DNA of 42,209 bases from Thermohalobaculum sp038528605. GTDB taxonomy: Bacteria; Pseudomonadota; Alphaproteobacteria; Rhodobacterales; Rhodobacteraceae. Positions 1 to 7,866 of this stretch are shown here, piece by piece. Every line of letters starts with the position of its first letter. Positions within the stretch are counted from its first letter, which is position 1. The stretch spans positions 1 through 42,209 of the forward strand of contig JBCBEP010000017.1 in the NCBI GenBank assembly GCA_038528605.1, given 5' to 3'. The notes beneath the pieces are model-generated. The model saw only the letters and a program-made list of their open reading frames with translations. It was not told the origin of the DNA and did not search any database. The position numbers and the translations under genes are program-made.

Positions 1-840
1 GGAGATCACCATGGCAAGCTCAACCCCGCGCTGCTTGGCGCGCTGGCGTACGCGCATCCACCCCGAGGCGGCGGCCACCACAGGGTCCGGCAGGCGGCGG
101 CACCAGGTGTCCGCGAGAGCCGAGGGGGGCGCCAGAACGATCGCTCCCTTGGTCTCACTCCCCTCTGCGGCGGTGGCATAGCGGGTCTCGCCAAGGTCGC
201 GCCCGAGGTCCCGGTAGGCATCGCAGAGCTTGATGAGCGCCCCGTGGAGCCACACCGGGCGGTCATACCCCGCCGCGCGCAGCTCCATCAGAAGCCGCTG
301 GGCCTTGCCGAGGGCATAGGCGCCGACCGCGTGGGCGCGCTCCGGAAAGGTTTCGAGGGAGCGCAGGAGCTTGGCGATCTCGCCCTCAACGGGCGGGTGG
401 CGGAAGACGGGCAGGCCGAAGGTCGCCTCGGTTACGAAGAGATCGCAGGGCACGAGCTCGAAGGGCTGGCAGGACGGGTCCGCGCGCCGCTTGTAGTCCC
501 CCGAGACCACGGCGCGGACGCCGCCCTTCTCGATCACCACCTGCGCGGAGCCGAGGACATGGCCCGCGGGGGCGAGGCGCAGGTCCACATCGCCGACGCG
601 GATCACCTCGCCATAGTCCAGCGCCTGGGTGCTGGCGAAGGCGTCCTCGCCATAGCGCGTTTTCGCAATGACCACCGTCTCGGGGCTGGCGAGGAGCGCC
701 TCGTGGCCCGGCCGGCAATGATCCCCGTGCGCATGGGTGACCACGGCCCGCGGCACCGGGCGCACGGGGTCGATATGGAAGTCCCCGGCGGGGCAATAGA
801 GGCCCTGGTCGGTGAGGGTGAGAAGGTCGCGTGCGTTCAT
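1..840 (-). CDS. Ligase-associated DNA exonuclease, MBL fold (partial, C-terminus off window)
   Basis: The frame is open from the ATG at 840 down to the window edge, giving 280 codons without a stop, so the C-terminus is missing. The protein begins MNARDLLTLTDQGLYCPAGD and has the metallo-beta-lactamase metal motif HAHGDH near residue 37, then a GHVLGSAQ stretch and SGDYKRR. These are typical of the beta-CASP mRNA 3'-end-processing-factor-like proteins called ligase-associated DNA exonucleases. In that family the gene usually sits beside an ATP-dependent DNA ligase and the pair is thought to act in DNA end processing and repair. The ligase would be expected just left of the window, which cannot be seen here. 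A one-TM protein gene lies 41 bp upstream on the same strand. The fold is clear; the exact nuclease role is family inference. Confidence 0.85.
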   Translation of the reverse strand, partial: MNARDLLTLTDQGLYCPAGDFHIDPVRPVPRAVVTHAHGDHCRPGHEALLASPETVVIAKTRYGEDAFASTQALDYGEVIRVGDVDLRLAPAGHVLGSAQVVIEKGGVRAVVSGDYKRRADPSCQPFELVPCDLFVTEATFGLPVFRHPPVEGEIAKLLRSLETFPERAHAVGAYALGKAQRLLMELRAAGYDRPVWLHGALIKLCDAYRDLGRDLGETRYATAAEGSETKGAIVLAPPSALADTWCRRLPDPVVAAASGWMRVRQRAKQRGVELAMVIS

Positions 841-881
841 GAGCCTGAGCTAGTGTGCCTTGGCGCCGGGCAAGAGCAGGC

Positions 882-1457
882 TCAATCCCCGGCGTTCCAG
901 TCCCCATCCCCCGCCAGCCTGTCGAGCAGGCCGCCATCCTTTCGGCTGGTGGCCTGGTTCCGCGCCACGTCGTCGGCGACCGTATCGTCGGTGTCGTTGC
1001 TGCGGCGGCGCGGCGGTGGGCGCCTGCGCTCGCCCGGGCCTCCCTCGCGCTTCCAGCGCTGAAGCAGGCTGGAGAGGCGCCGACGGTAACCGGCATCGGC
1101 GGGGCTTGCGCTCAGCTCGGCAGTGTCGTCCGGGGCCATCTCCGCATGGGCGCGGCGGACCGCCCCGTCTCCGTAGAGGCCGCGGCCGTAGCCGAGTTCG
1201 GACCAGTGGGTGGCGATGTTGCGGTCGAGCCCGTCGGTCTCCCGCGGGCCGGTGGGTCTGCGATAGACCACGAGGAACAGGAAGAGGGGCACCAGGATGA
1301 CCAGGAGGCCGAGGGTGACGTAGACCGCCGGATGAAGCGAGCCCGTCCAGGCCAGATCCCCGGCGATGGGGGCCGAGCCATCGAAGAGGGCCGTCAGCTC
1401 CGGGTCGGCCGCGCCGGGCTCCCGCGCCTCCGCCGCCGAAGCGCTCTGCAGTTCCAT
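882..1457 (-). CDS. Hypothetical single-pass membrane protein
   Basis: I do not recognise this 191-aa protein. A polar N-terminus of about 40 residues is followed by one strong membrane segment (AVYVTLGLLVILVPLFLFLV, about residues 44-63), then a long charged, Arg- and Asp-rich tail with no obvious domain. The ATG at 1457 (MELQSASAAEAREP) was chosen because the TM helix is then near the N-terminus; the frame stays open to an ATG at 1607, but the extra 50 residues look like untranslated GC-rich sequence. The gene ends 41 bp before the exonuclease start on the same strand, so cotranscription is likely. A reading frame on the opposite strand covers the same region but lacks any protein-like features. 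The TM segment is the main argument that this is real. Confidence 0.6.
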   Translation of the reverse strand: MELQSASAAEAREPGAADPELTALFDGSAPIAGDLAWTGSLHPAVYVTLGLLVILVPLFLFLVVYRRPTGPRETDGLDRNIATHWSELGYGRGLYGDGAVRRAHAEMAPDDTAELSASPADAGYRRRLSSLLQRWKREGGPGERRRPPPRRRSNDTDDTVADDVARNQATSRKDGGLLDRLAGDGDWNAGD

Positions 1458-1717
1458 GCGTCCCCACTCCGCTGCCGAGCGCCCCGCCCGTCGCCCCACG
1501 TCGCCATCCCCGCGACCTTCGTGGATTAATGTATCATGGACCTTGCGAGCGGCGAAGCGTCGCGGCGTCTGGCGACCTGCATGGCGGGCCCGGTCGCTCT
1601 CGGGCAATGAAGGGGCGAGATCGGGTGATCACGCGGGCCAGCCTGCCGCTATGAGCGCCGTTGTGATGAAGGACCGTCGGGCAACGCCCGGCGGCGCGGT
1701 GGCCGAGGAGCGAGGCG

Positions 1718-2047
1718 ATGCTGATCCTGACCTGCCCCTATTGCGGGGCGCGCTGTAGCGAGACTGAGCTGCACCCGGGCGGTGAGGCGCATCTCAAGCG
1801 CATGGGGCCGGAGGCTAGCGACGGGGACTTCTCCGACTACCTCTTCACGCGCAAGAACCCCAAGGGCGTGCATTTCGAGCGCTGGCGGCACGCCTATGGC
1901 TGCGGCAAGTGGTTCCACGCCGCGCGCTGCACGGTGACGCTGGAGGTGTTCGCGACCTACCCGGCACAGGTGGGCGAGATCCCCGAGGACGTGGTCGCCG
2001 CCGTGCAGGCGCGCCGGCCGGACTGGAAGCCGTCGGACTGGAGCTGA
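1718..2047 (+). CDS. soxD: Sarcosine oxidase subunit delta
   Basis: This 109-aa protein is the small zinc-binding subunit of heterotetrameric sarcosine oxidase, which oxidatively demethylates sarcosine in the cytoplasm and passes the one-carbon unit to tetrahydrofolate. The N-terminal CPYCGARC and the later HAYGCGKWFHAARC supply the Cys/His zinc ligands, and the length fits the family (about 90-110 aa). A ribosome site GAGGAGCGAGG stands just before the ATG. soxA starts four bases after the stop and soxG overlaps soxA, so soxDAG is one operon. The usual order is soxBDAG, but no soxB is found upstream: the 260 bp before soxD hold no related reading frame, and beyond them lies a divergent membrane-protein gene. 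Confidence 0.93.
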   Translation: MLILTCPYCGARCSETELHPGGEAHLKRMGPEASDGDFSDYLFTRKNPKGVHFERWRHAYGCGKWFHAARCTVTLEVFATYPAQVGEIPEDVVAAVQARRPDWKPSDWS

Positions 2048-2051
2048 CGCT

Positions 2052-5000
2052 ATGGCACATCGCATTCCTGCTCATGTGGACACAGCTGTAGAGAGCGTGG
2101 CGCACCAGGCCGGCACGCATCTCGACAGCGAGCCGGTGTTCGGCCGGCTGATCGACCGCAAGAAGCCCATGACCTTCCACTTCGACGGGCAGGAGCTTCA
2201 GGGCTACGAGGGCGATACGCTGGCCTCGGCGCTGCTGGCCAACGGGCGCGTGTTCGTGGGGCGGAGCTTCAAGTATCACCGGCCCCGGGGCATCGTCGCC
2301 TCCGGTGCGGAAGAGCCGAACGCGCTCATGGGCATCGGGGCGGCGACGCCTTCCGGGCCGCGTTTCGAGCCGAACCAGCGGGCGACGACCACGGAGCTGT
2401 TCGACGGGCTCGAGGCGATCAGCCAGAACCACTGGCCGAGCCTCGAGACGGATGTGGGCGCCATCAACGCCGCCGTGGCGGAGGTCGCGCCAGTCTTCTC
2501 CGCGGGCTTCTACTACAAGACATTCCTCAAGCCGCGCGTGGCCTGGAAGCACGTGTTCGAGCCCTTCATCCGGCAGGCAGCGGGCCTCGGCAAGGCGCCC
2601 GAGGCTGAGGATCCGGACACCTACGAGCACTTCCACGCGTTCTGCGACGTGCTGGTGGTGGGCGGCGGGCTTGCCGGCATTGCGGCTGCGCGGGCAGCGG
2701 CGGCCTCCGGTGCGGATGTGCTGCTGGTGGAGCAGACGGCCCATTGGGGCGGGCGGGCGCTGGTCGAGACCGACACGGCGATCGACGGCCGGCTCCCGGC
2801 GGACTACGCGGCCTCGGAGCTCGCGGCGCTGGAGACGATGCCCAATGTGCGGATGCGTACGCGCACCATGGCGGCGGGGCTCTACGACCACGGCTGGGCG
2901 CTGCTCTACGAACGGGTTCGCGACCATGAGCCCGGTGTGCCTGGGCCGCGGCACAGGCTGTGGAAGGTGCGGGCGAAGCAGGTCGTGGTGGCGACGGGCG
3001 CGATAGAGCGGCCGCTGACCTTCAACTGCAACGACCGGCCCGGCGTGATGCTGGCGGCGGCGGTGCGGGACTACATCCGCCTCTACGGTGTCTGCCCCGG
3101 CAAGCGCGCGGTGGTGGTGGCGAACAACGACGATGCCTACCGGACGGCGCTGGCGCTCCACGAGGCGGGCGCGACTGTGAAGGCTGTGCTCGACACGCGG
3201 GCGCGGGCCGAGGGGGCGCTGCCTTCGAAGGTACGGGCGCTGGGCGTGCCCGTGTATGAGGGCCATGCCATCGCGAAGGTGGAGGGCGCCAAGTCCATCG
3301 ACTTCATCCAGCACGGGCGGGTGACGCGCGACGGGCTGATCGGCGAGACCGAGCGGCTGGCGGTGGACCTTGTCGCCATGTCCGGCGGCTGGTCCCCCGT
3401 GGTCCATCTCTACAGCCACTGCGGCGGCAAGCTGACCTGGGACGACGCGCAGGTGATGTTCCGCCCGGCGCCGGAGCGCGGCGCGCCGACGGGGGCGGCG
3501 GGCGAGGTGACCACGCGCTGCGCGGGCACGGCGAACGGCCACCTCTCCACGGGCGCGATGCTCGCGGATGCGACGGCGGCGGGCCATGCGGCGGCGGCGG
3601 CTGCCGGTTTCACGCCGGTGGCCGACGAGCCCGCGGTGGTGACGGAGCCGGACGAAGCAGCCATCGAGCCCCATTGGATGAGCCCCTCCGAAGGCAAGCT
3701 CCGCTACGGCACCAAGCACTTCGTGGATTTCCAGAACGATGTGACCGCGTCGGACGTGATGCTGGCCGCGCGCGAGGGCTATGAGAGCGTGGAGCACACC
3801 AAGCGCTACACCACGCTCGGCATGGCGACGGACCAGGGAAAGACGTCGAATATCAACGGCCTCGCGCTCCTGGCCGAGCAGCTGGGCGTGACGATCCCGG
3901 AAGTGGGCACGACCACCTTCCGCCCGCCCTACACGCCGATCTCGCTGGGGGCGATCGCGGGGCCTGCGAAGGGCAAGCTCTTCAAGCCCGTGCGCCAGAC
4001 GATGATGCATGCCTGGCATGCGGAGAACGGTGCGGATTTCGAGCCGGTGGGGGACTGGGAGCGGCCTTACTGCTACCGGCGCGGCAGCGAGAACCGCGAG
4101 GACGCCGTGCGCCGCGAGGTTCTCAACGCGCGGGAGAAGGTGGGGCTGCTCGATGCCTCCACGCTTGGCAAGATCCTCGTGAAGGGCCCGGATGCGGGGC
4201 GCTTCCTCGACCGGATCTACACCAACATGATGTCGACCCTGAAGGAGGGCCGCTGCCGCTACGGCCTGATGTGCAACGAGAACGGGTTCCTGTTCGACGA
4301 CGGCGTGGTGGTGCGGCTGGGGGCGGACAGCTTCCTGTGTCACACCACCTCTGGCGGGGCGGAGCGGGTGCATGGCCATCTCGAGGAGTGGTTGCAGACC
4401 GAGTGGTGGGATCTGAAGGTTCATACGCTGAACGTGGGCGAGGAATGGTCCCAGGTTGCCGTGGCGGGCCCGAACGCACGCAAGCTCATCGAGGCGGCGG
4501 GCACGGATCTCGACATCTCGGGCGAGGCGCTGCCTTTCATGAGCTGGAAGGCGGGGACCATTGCGGGCTGCCCCGCGCGGCTCTTCCGCATCTCGTTCTC
4601 GGGCGAGCTTTCCTACGAGATCGCGGTGCCGGCGTCTCATGGGCTGAGGCTCTGGGAAGCGCTGCTGGCGGCTGGCGAGCCGCTGGGTGTTATGCCCTAT
4701 GGGACCGAGGCACTGCATGTGATGCGGGCCGAGAAGGGCTTCATCATGATCGGCGACGAGACCGACGGGACGGTGACGCCCCAGGATCTCGGCCTGCACT
4801 GGGCGGTCTCGAAGAAGAAGGACGACTTCCTGGGCAAGCGGGCGCAGGGGCGCGTGGATCTTACGCGGCAGGGGCGCAAGCAGCTCGTGGGCCTCCTGAC
4901 CGAGAACCCGAAGGAGCGGCTGCCGGACGGAGCGCACGCCGTGGCGCGGCCGGATGCGCCGACGCCGAACCCGACGCTCGGCCATGTGACCTCCACCTAT

Positions 5001-5165
5001 ATGTCGCCCACGCTCGGCCGCTCGATCGCCATGGGGCTGATCGATGGCGGAGCCGAGCGGATGGGCGACGTGCTCAGCTTCCCGGTGGGCGAGGGCAAGG
5101 TGATGAAGGCGCGCGTGGTCGAGCCCGTGTTCTACGATCCGGAGGGGGAGAAGCTCCATGCCTGA
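2052..5165 (+). CDS. soxA: Sarcosine oxidase subunit alpha
   Basis: This is the large subunit of heterotetrameric sarcosine oxidase, which binds NAD+ and carries the folate-linked aminomethyltransferase domain. Reading along the 1037 residues: a ferredoxin-like N-terminal domain with GRSFKYHRPRG (about 70-80), a dinucleotide-binding site VVGGGLAGIAAARAA near residue 202, a second redox region with VVVATGAIERPL near 315, and a C-terminal GcvT-like domain from about 640 on. The ATG at 2052 has a GGAG eight bases upstream. This leaves about 28 residues before the usual family start (near FGRLIDRKKP), so a later start is possible. The end overlaps soxG by 8 bp. The partner subunit SoxB, which holds the covalent FMN, is not encoded next to it. 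Confidence 0.95.
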   Translation: MAHRIPAHVDTAVESVAHQAGTHLDSEPVFGRLIDRKKPMTFHFDGQELQGYEGDTLASALLANGRVFVGRSFKYHRPRGIVASGAEEPNALMGIGAATPSGPRFEPNQRATTTELFDGLEAISQNHWPSLETDVGAINAAVAEVAPVFSAGFYYKTFLKPRVAWKHVFEPFIRQAAGLGKAPEAEDPDTYEHFHAFCDVLVVGGGLAGIAAARAAAASGADVLLVEQTAHWGGRALVETDTAIDGRLPADYAASELAALETMPNVRMRTRTMAAGLYDHGWALLYERVRDHEPGVPGPRHRLWKVRAKQVVVATGAIERPLTFNCNDRPGVMLAAAVRDYIRLYGVCPGKRAVVVANNDDAYRTALALHEAGATVKAVLDTRARAEGALPSKVRALGVPVYEGHAIAKVEGAKSIDFIQHGRVTRDGLIGETERLAVDLVAMSGGWSPVVHLYSHCGGKLTWDDAQVMFRPAPERGAPTGAAGEVTTRCAGTANGHLSTGAMLADATAAGHAAAAAAGFTPVADEPAVVTEPDEAAIEPHWMSPSEGKLRYGTKHFVDFQNDVTASDVMLAAREGYESVEHTKRYTTLGMATDQGKTSNINGLALLAEQLGVTIPEVGTTTFRPPYTPISLGAIAGPAKGKLFKPVRQTMMHAWHAENGADFEPVGDWERPYCYRRGSENREDAVRREVLNAREKVGLLDASTLGKILVKGPDAGRFLDRIYTNMMSTLKEGRCRYGLMCNENGFLFDDGVVVRLGADSFLCHTTSGGAERVHGHLEEWLQTEWWDLKVHTLNVGEEWSQVAVAGPNARKLIEAAGTDLDISGEALPFMSWKAGTIAGCPARLFRISFSGELSYEIAVPASHGLRLWEALLAAGEPLGVMPYGTEALHVMRAEKGFIMIGDETDGTVTPQDLGLHWAVSKKKDDFLGKRAQGRVDLTRQGRKQLVGLLTENPKERLPDGAHAVARPDAPTPNPTLGHVTSTYMSPTLGRSIAMGLIDGGAERMGDVLSFPVGEGKVMKARVVEPVFYDPEGEKLHA

Positions 5166-5733
5166 GGTTCTGAGCGCACCGGTGGGAACCGCGGGGCGGG
5201 TGATCGAGGGCGATGTACGCGTGGCTGACGCCGGGCCGCAGGGCATGGTCTCGGTGAAGGCCGACCTTTCGCTTCCGGCGCTGGATGTGGCGCTGCGTGA
5301 GGCTTGTGGTGTGGGCGTGCCGATGCCGCTGACGGTCTGGGCCGGTGGCGAGCATGCAGTGGTGTGGATGGCGCCGGACGAGGTTCTGGTGCTGATGCCG
5401 GCTTCGGAGGCGGCGGCGGTTGCAGAGCGCCTCGCGGCGGCGCTGGCGGAGAGCCATGCCCTGGTGGCCGACATGTCCTCGGCCCGTACGCTCTTCCGGC
5501 TCGAGGGCCCGCTCGCCGGCGAGGTGCTGGCCAAGGGTGCGCCGCTCGATTTCCGGGATGCGGCCTTTCCGGTAGGCACGGCGCGGCGCACGCATCTGGG
5601 CCCCGTGGCCGTGGGTATCTGGCGCGAGGCTGACGATGCCTGGGCGCTGGTCTGCTTCCGGTCCTACGCGCCCTACACGGCGGACTGGCTGGCGGCGGCG
5701 GTGAGCGCGGGCAGCGCGGTGCGTCACTTCTGA
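5158..5733 (+). CDS. soxG: Sarcosine oxidase subunit gamma
   Basis: The fourth member of the sarcosine oxidase complex, 191 aa, typical of the gamma family in length and in its GcvT-like C-terminal half (DMSSARTLFRLEGPLAGEVL, then VGIWREADDAWALVCFRSYA). Gamma subunits are thought to help assemble the complex and its cofactors rather than catalyse. The ATG lies inside the last codons of soxA (ATGCCTGA overlap), which implies translational coupling. The operon ends here: 7 bp after the stop a GC-rich hairpin repeat begins, which may close or stabilise the transcript. Confidence 0.9.
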   Translation: MPEVLSAPVGTAGRVIEGDVRVADAGPQGMVSVKADLSLPALDVALREACGVGVPMPLTVWAGGEHAVVWMAPDEVLVLMPASEAAAVAERLAAALAESHALVADMSSARTLFRLEGPLAGEVLAKGAPLDFRDAAFPVGTARRTHLGPVAVGIWREADDAWALVCFRSYAPYTADWLAAAVSAGSAVRHF

Positions 5734-5740
5734 TTGGGAG

Positions 5741-5809
5741 GGGCGGGCTGTCTGGTCGCCCCGGCTTCGGACCTTGCGGTCCTCAGCGGCCCGCCCGCCA
5801 GCCGCGCCC
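5741..5809. repeat. GC-rich intergenic hairpin repeat, copy 1
   Basis: A 69-bp element directly after soxG. Its outer 28-30 bases on each side are identical to those of a second copy at 14841-14910, while the centre differs. Here the centre forms GGACC-TTGC-GGTCC; in the other copy it forms a different but equally paired stem. Change of sequence with retention of pairing points to a structured repeat of REP/BIME type. It follows the stop codon of an operon in both cases. No transposase is nearby. Confidence 0.75.
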
Positions 5810-5841
5810 CCGGCGGGATCGCGCAGGAAGGGCCGGGTTCC

Positions 5842-5855
5842 TTCGCATCTGCGAA
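5842..5855. promoter_or_regulatory. 14-bp inverted repeat, possible operator
   Basis: TTCGCATCTGCGAA is a perfect dyad (6-bp arms, 2-bp centre) in the 264-bp gap between soxG and the 77-aa gene at 5998. A related half, TATGCGCAAACG, lies about 12 bp further on. Position and symmetry fit a repressor or activator site, but I cannot name the protein. A chance palindrome in GC-rich DNA is possible. Confidence 0.3.
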
Positions 5856-5997
5856 AAGCGGCTATGCGCAAACGCCGGTGCCGTCTGTGCATGCAACTGC
5901 CTATTTCAAGCGCATCCAAGGGGCCGCGCGGAGGACGCCTGCCGACGTGAGCCGACGACGGCCGCCACGCGACCCGGTAACCCAAGGAAGCAGAGCC

Positions 5998-6231
5998 ATG
6001 ACACGCTTTATCGACGGGCTTGATAGCCGTCCCGAAAGCCCCCGGCCGACGCCGGCCGAGGTGAACGCCATCATCGAGGAGGCGCGCGTCCTGCGCAGCC
6101 GTGCCTATGCCGAGGCCTTTGGGAGCCTTCGCGAGGGGCTTGGCCGCATGCTGCGCGCCATCGGGGAGACCCGTGGGCCGGTGACGCTGATGCTCGATCT
6201 CTTGTCGCCGCGCGGGTCGGCCCGCGGCTGA
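5998..6231 (+). CDS. Small hypothetical protein (77 aa), helical
   Basis: The ATG at 5998 is preceded by AAGGAAG at the right spacing, and the product starts MTRFIDGLDSRPESPRP. The central part (VNAIIEEARVLRSRAYAEAF and on) is predicted helical and amphipathic and resembles short proteins of Rhodobacterales that carry an 'EARxLRSxxxAExF' helix; I would place it only loosely in that group and no function is known to me. The reading frame is open further upstream (to 5734), but that part runs through the hairpin repeat and has no ribosome site, so the internal start is preferred. It stands alone between soxG and the structured small-ORF unit. Confidence 0.65.
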   Translation: MTRFIDGLDSRPESPRPTPAEVNAIIEEARVLRSRAYAEAFGSLREGLGRMLRAIGETRGPVTLMLDLLSPRGSARG

Positions 6232-6249
6232 ATGTCCGTCCAGCCGATG

Positions 6250-6330
6250 GGGACCACCCCGTGCTTGCGTCGACCGGTCGGGGGAGTCATGCTCTCCAAA
6301 GTCATGAAGCAAGCGAAAGGAGGTGGTCCT
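6250..6330 (+). ncRNA. Structured 5' leader able to mask the ribosome site of a small ORF
   Basis: The RNA from 6250 to 6330 can fold into a long closed hairpin. GGACCACC (6251-6258) pairs with GGTGGTCC (6322-6329); CC (6259-6260) pairs with GG (6319-6320) past one bulged A; GCTTGC (6263-6268) pairs with GCAAGC (6309-6314). The interior holds the dyad CGACCGGTCG (6271-6280) and a small GGAG/CTCC hairpin (6283-6297). The closing stem covers most of the AAAGGAGG Shine-Dalgarno (6316-6323) of the ORF at 6331, so folding should block translation. The layout resembles a riboswitch, RNA thermometer or protein-bound leader. I cannot assign it to a known class. The pairing is seen in the sequence; the regulatory role is inferred. 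Confidence 0.5.
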
Positions 6331-6411
6331 ATGTCGAGTGAGATCATGGGGCGGTGCGGTTTGGATGCGGTGCCTGGCCTGCGGAGGGAGCAGCCTCTTT
6401 TCGCGGTCTGA
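6331..6411 (+). CDS. Small ORF (26 aa) with a near-perfect ribosome site
   Basis: The ORF begins with ATG 7 bases after AAAGGAGG and reads MSSEIMGRCGLDAVPGL, ending ...EQPLFAV at a TGA (6409-6411). An in-frame ATG at 6304 would add MKQAKGGGP, but those codons are the leader stem itself and have no ribosome site. The peptide has one Cys and no TM segment. It is followed by a GC-rich hairpin (about 6413-6451) and a strong terminator (6467-6496), so leader, ORF and terminator make a compact transcript of about 250 nt. Whether the peptide matters, or only its translation does as in leader peptides, cannot be told from sequence. Outside this ORF the 354 bp from 6232 to 6585 hold no other gene. Confidence 0.5.
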   Translation: MSSEIMGRCGLDAVPGLRREQPLFAV

Positions 6412-6466
6412 GCGCCGGGGGCGCGGCCCGTCCGGGCTGCTGCCGCCCCAGCTCACGCTGAGATCG

Positions 6467-6496
6467 AAGGGTCCGCGCTTGGCGCGGGCCCTTTTT
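6467..6496 (+). terminator. Rho-independent terminator
   Basis: A 12-bp stem, AAGGGTCCGCGC with GCGCGGGCCCTT (one G-U pair), has a 3-base loop and runs into TTTTT (6492-6496). It ends the small-ORF transcript and separates it from the RNA methyltransferase gene that starts at 6586. Confidence 0.85.
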
Positions 6497-6585
6497 CGTT
6501 GGCCTGCGGCGTGCGAAGGCAGCGTGGAGGCCGACGCGCCGCGCAGACGGGCGGAGCCAATAGAGGGACGCAGGTGGACGGCGAG

Positions 6586-7866
6586 ATGACTGACGCTGAG
6601 GGGACGTCGCGCCCGGTGGTGAAGCTGCGGCCCGGCAAGGGGCGGCGACTGGCGGCAGGGGCGCCGTGGATCTATGCGGACGAAATCGCGATGGATCGGC
6701 GCACGAAGGCCCTCGCGCCCGGTACGCTGGCCCGCCTGCAGGAGGGCGACCATGTACTCGGGCTCGTGGCCGTCAACCCTGAGAGCCAGATCGCCGGGCG
6801 GCTGCTGGACAGGGATGCCGACGCGGCAGTGGACCGTGCGTGGTTTCGCGACCGGCTGATCGGCGCGCTGCGGCTTCGGCGCATGGTGCTGGCCGGCAAG
6901 GACGCAAGGGAAAACTCCGCGGAGGATCCGGCGGCGTTCTGCAGGCTCGTGCACGCGGAGGGGGACGGGCTGCCGGGGCTCGTCATCGACCGCTTCGGAA
7001 CGGCTGTTGTGGTGCAGCCCAATGCCGCCTGGGTCGAGGGCCGGCTCGAGGCGCTGATCGGCGGGCTGGACGACGCCTTCGACGGGATGGCGGCGGGTCC
7101 GGTCGAGACCATCGTGATCAACGCCCAGTCCCGCGTGCGCCGGCTGGAGGGGCTGGACCAGCGGCTCGAGGTGGTGCGCGGTGTTGTCGAGGGGCCGCTT
7201 GCGGTGCCGATGAACGGGGCCTGCTATCTTGCTGATCTGACGGGCGGACAGAAGACGGGGCTCTTCTACGATCAGCGGCCCAATCACCGCCTGTCCGCGG
7301 GGATCGGGGCAGCAATGGCCGCAGAAGGACTTCCCGCCACTGCGCTGGATGTGTTCGCGCATGTGGGCGGCTTTGGGCTCGCCATGCTCGCAGCGTCGCC
7401 GGCACTTTCGGTGACGGCCGTGGACAGTTCGGAGCCGGCGCTGGCGCTCGCGGCGGCCGGGGCCGAGCGGATGGGCGTTGCCGCCCGGTACGAGACCCGG
7501 CGCGCGGATGCCTTCGATGCCATGGCGGCAGCGCATACGGGCGGCGAGCGCTACGGCATGGTCGTGTGCGATCCACCGGCCTTCGCGCCTCACAAGGCGG
7601 CGCTGGAGGCAGGGCTCAGGGCCTATGAGAAAACGGCGCGGCTGGCGGCGCGGCTGGTGGCGCCAGGGGGATGGCTCGTTCTCTGCTCCTGTTCCGGCGC
7701 CGTCTCGGCAGAGGCGCTGCGCGAGGCCTCGGCCAAGGGCATGCGTGCGGCTGGGCGGGGCGGCGCGCTCGTCCATGTCGGCCGGGCAGGGCCGGACCAT
7801 CCGCAGCACATGGCGCTGCCCGAGACCGGGTATCTCAAGGCGCTGTTCTTCCGCCTCGATGGCTGA
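6586..7866 (+). CDS. RlmI-like class I SAM-dependent rRNA (cytosine-C5) methyltransferase
   Basis: The 426-aa product has the layout of the RlmI/RlmK family, which methylates a cytosine in 23S rRNA: an N-terminal PUA-like part (LRPGKGRRLAAGAPWIYADE), a central linker domain with GDGLPGLVIDRFG, and a Rossmann methyltransferase domain with ALDVFAHVGGFGLAML (SAM site), VTAVDSSEPALALA and the catalytic-loop motif VVCDPPAFAPHK, then CSCSGAVS. The ATG at 6586 is chosen; a GTG at 6574 with GAGGGA upstream is an equally good start. The frame stays open to 6499, but that part overlaps the downstream flank of the terminator. It overlaps the next gene, a PIN-domain protein, by 8 bp; I know this pair as neighbours in Rhodobacter. 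The RNA substrate is family inference. Confidence 0.85.
   Translation: MTDAEGTSRPVVKLRPGKGRRLAAGAPWIYADEIAMDRRTKALAPGTLARLQEGDHVLGLVAVNPESQIAGRLLDRDADAAVDRAWFRDRLIGALRLRRMVLAGKDARENSAEDPAAFCRLVHAEGDGLPGLVIDRFGTAVVVQPNAAWVEGRLEALIGGLDDAFDGMAAGPVETIVINAQSRVRRLEGLDQRLEVVRGVVEGPLAVPMNGACYLADLTGGQKTGLFYDQRPNHRLSAGIGAAMAAEGLPATALDVFAHVGGFGLAMLAASPALSVTAVDSSEPALALAAAGAERMGVAARYETRRADAFDAMAAAHTGGERYGMVVCDPPAFAPHKAALEAGLRAYEKTARLAARLVAPGGWLVLCSCSGAVSAEALREASAKGMRAAGRGGALVHVGRAGPDHPQHMALPETGYLKALFFRLDG

Noticed and set aside
1458..1717. Possible remnant of soxB upstream of soxD
   Set aside because: All three plus-strand frames were read; none shows SoxB-like motifs such as the FAD site or the C-terminal block.
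1845..5591. Open frame of 1248 codons on the minus strand
   Set aside because: It lies fully antisense to soxD-soxA-soxG, is rich in His, Arg and Ala as expected for the reverse frame of GC-rich genes, and shows no domain. The sense genes are certain.
6323..6589. 88-codon plus-strand frame covering the small-ORF region
   Set aside because: It runs through the strong terminator at 6467-6496 and has no ribosome site; the short ORF with AAAGGAGG at 6331 is in another frame and better supported.
5074..7809. Open frame of 911 codons on the minus strand
   Set aside because: It crosses soxG, the small-ORF unit with its terminator and the methyltransferase gene in antisense, with low-complexity composition; an artefact of high GC.
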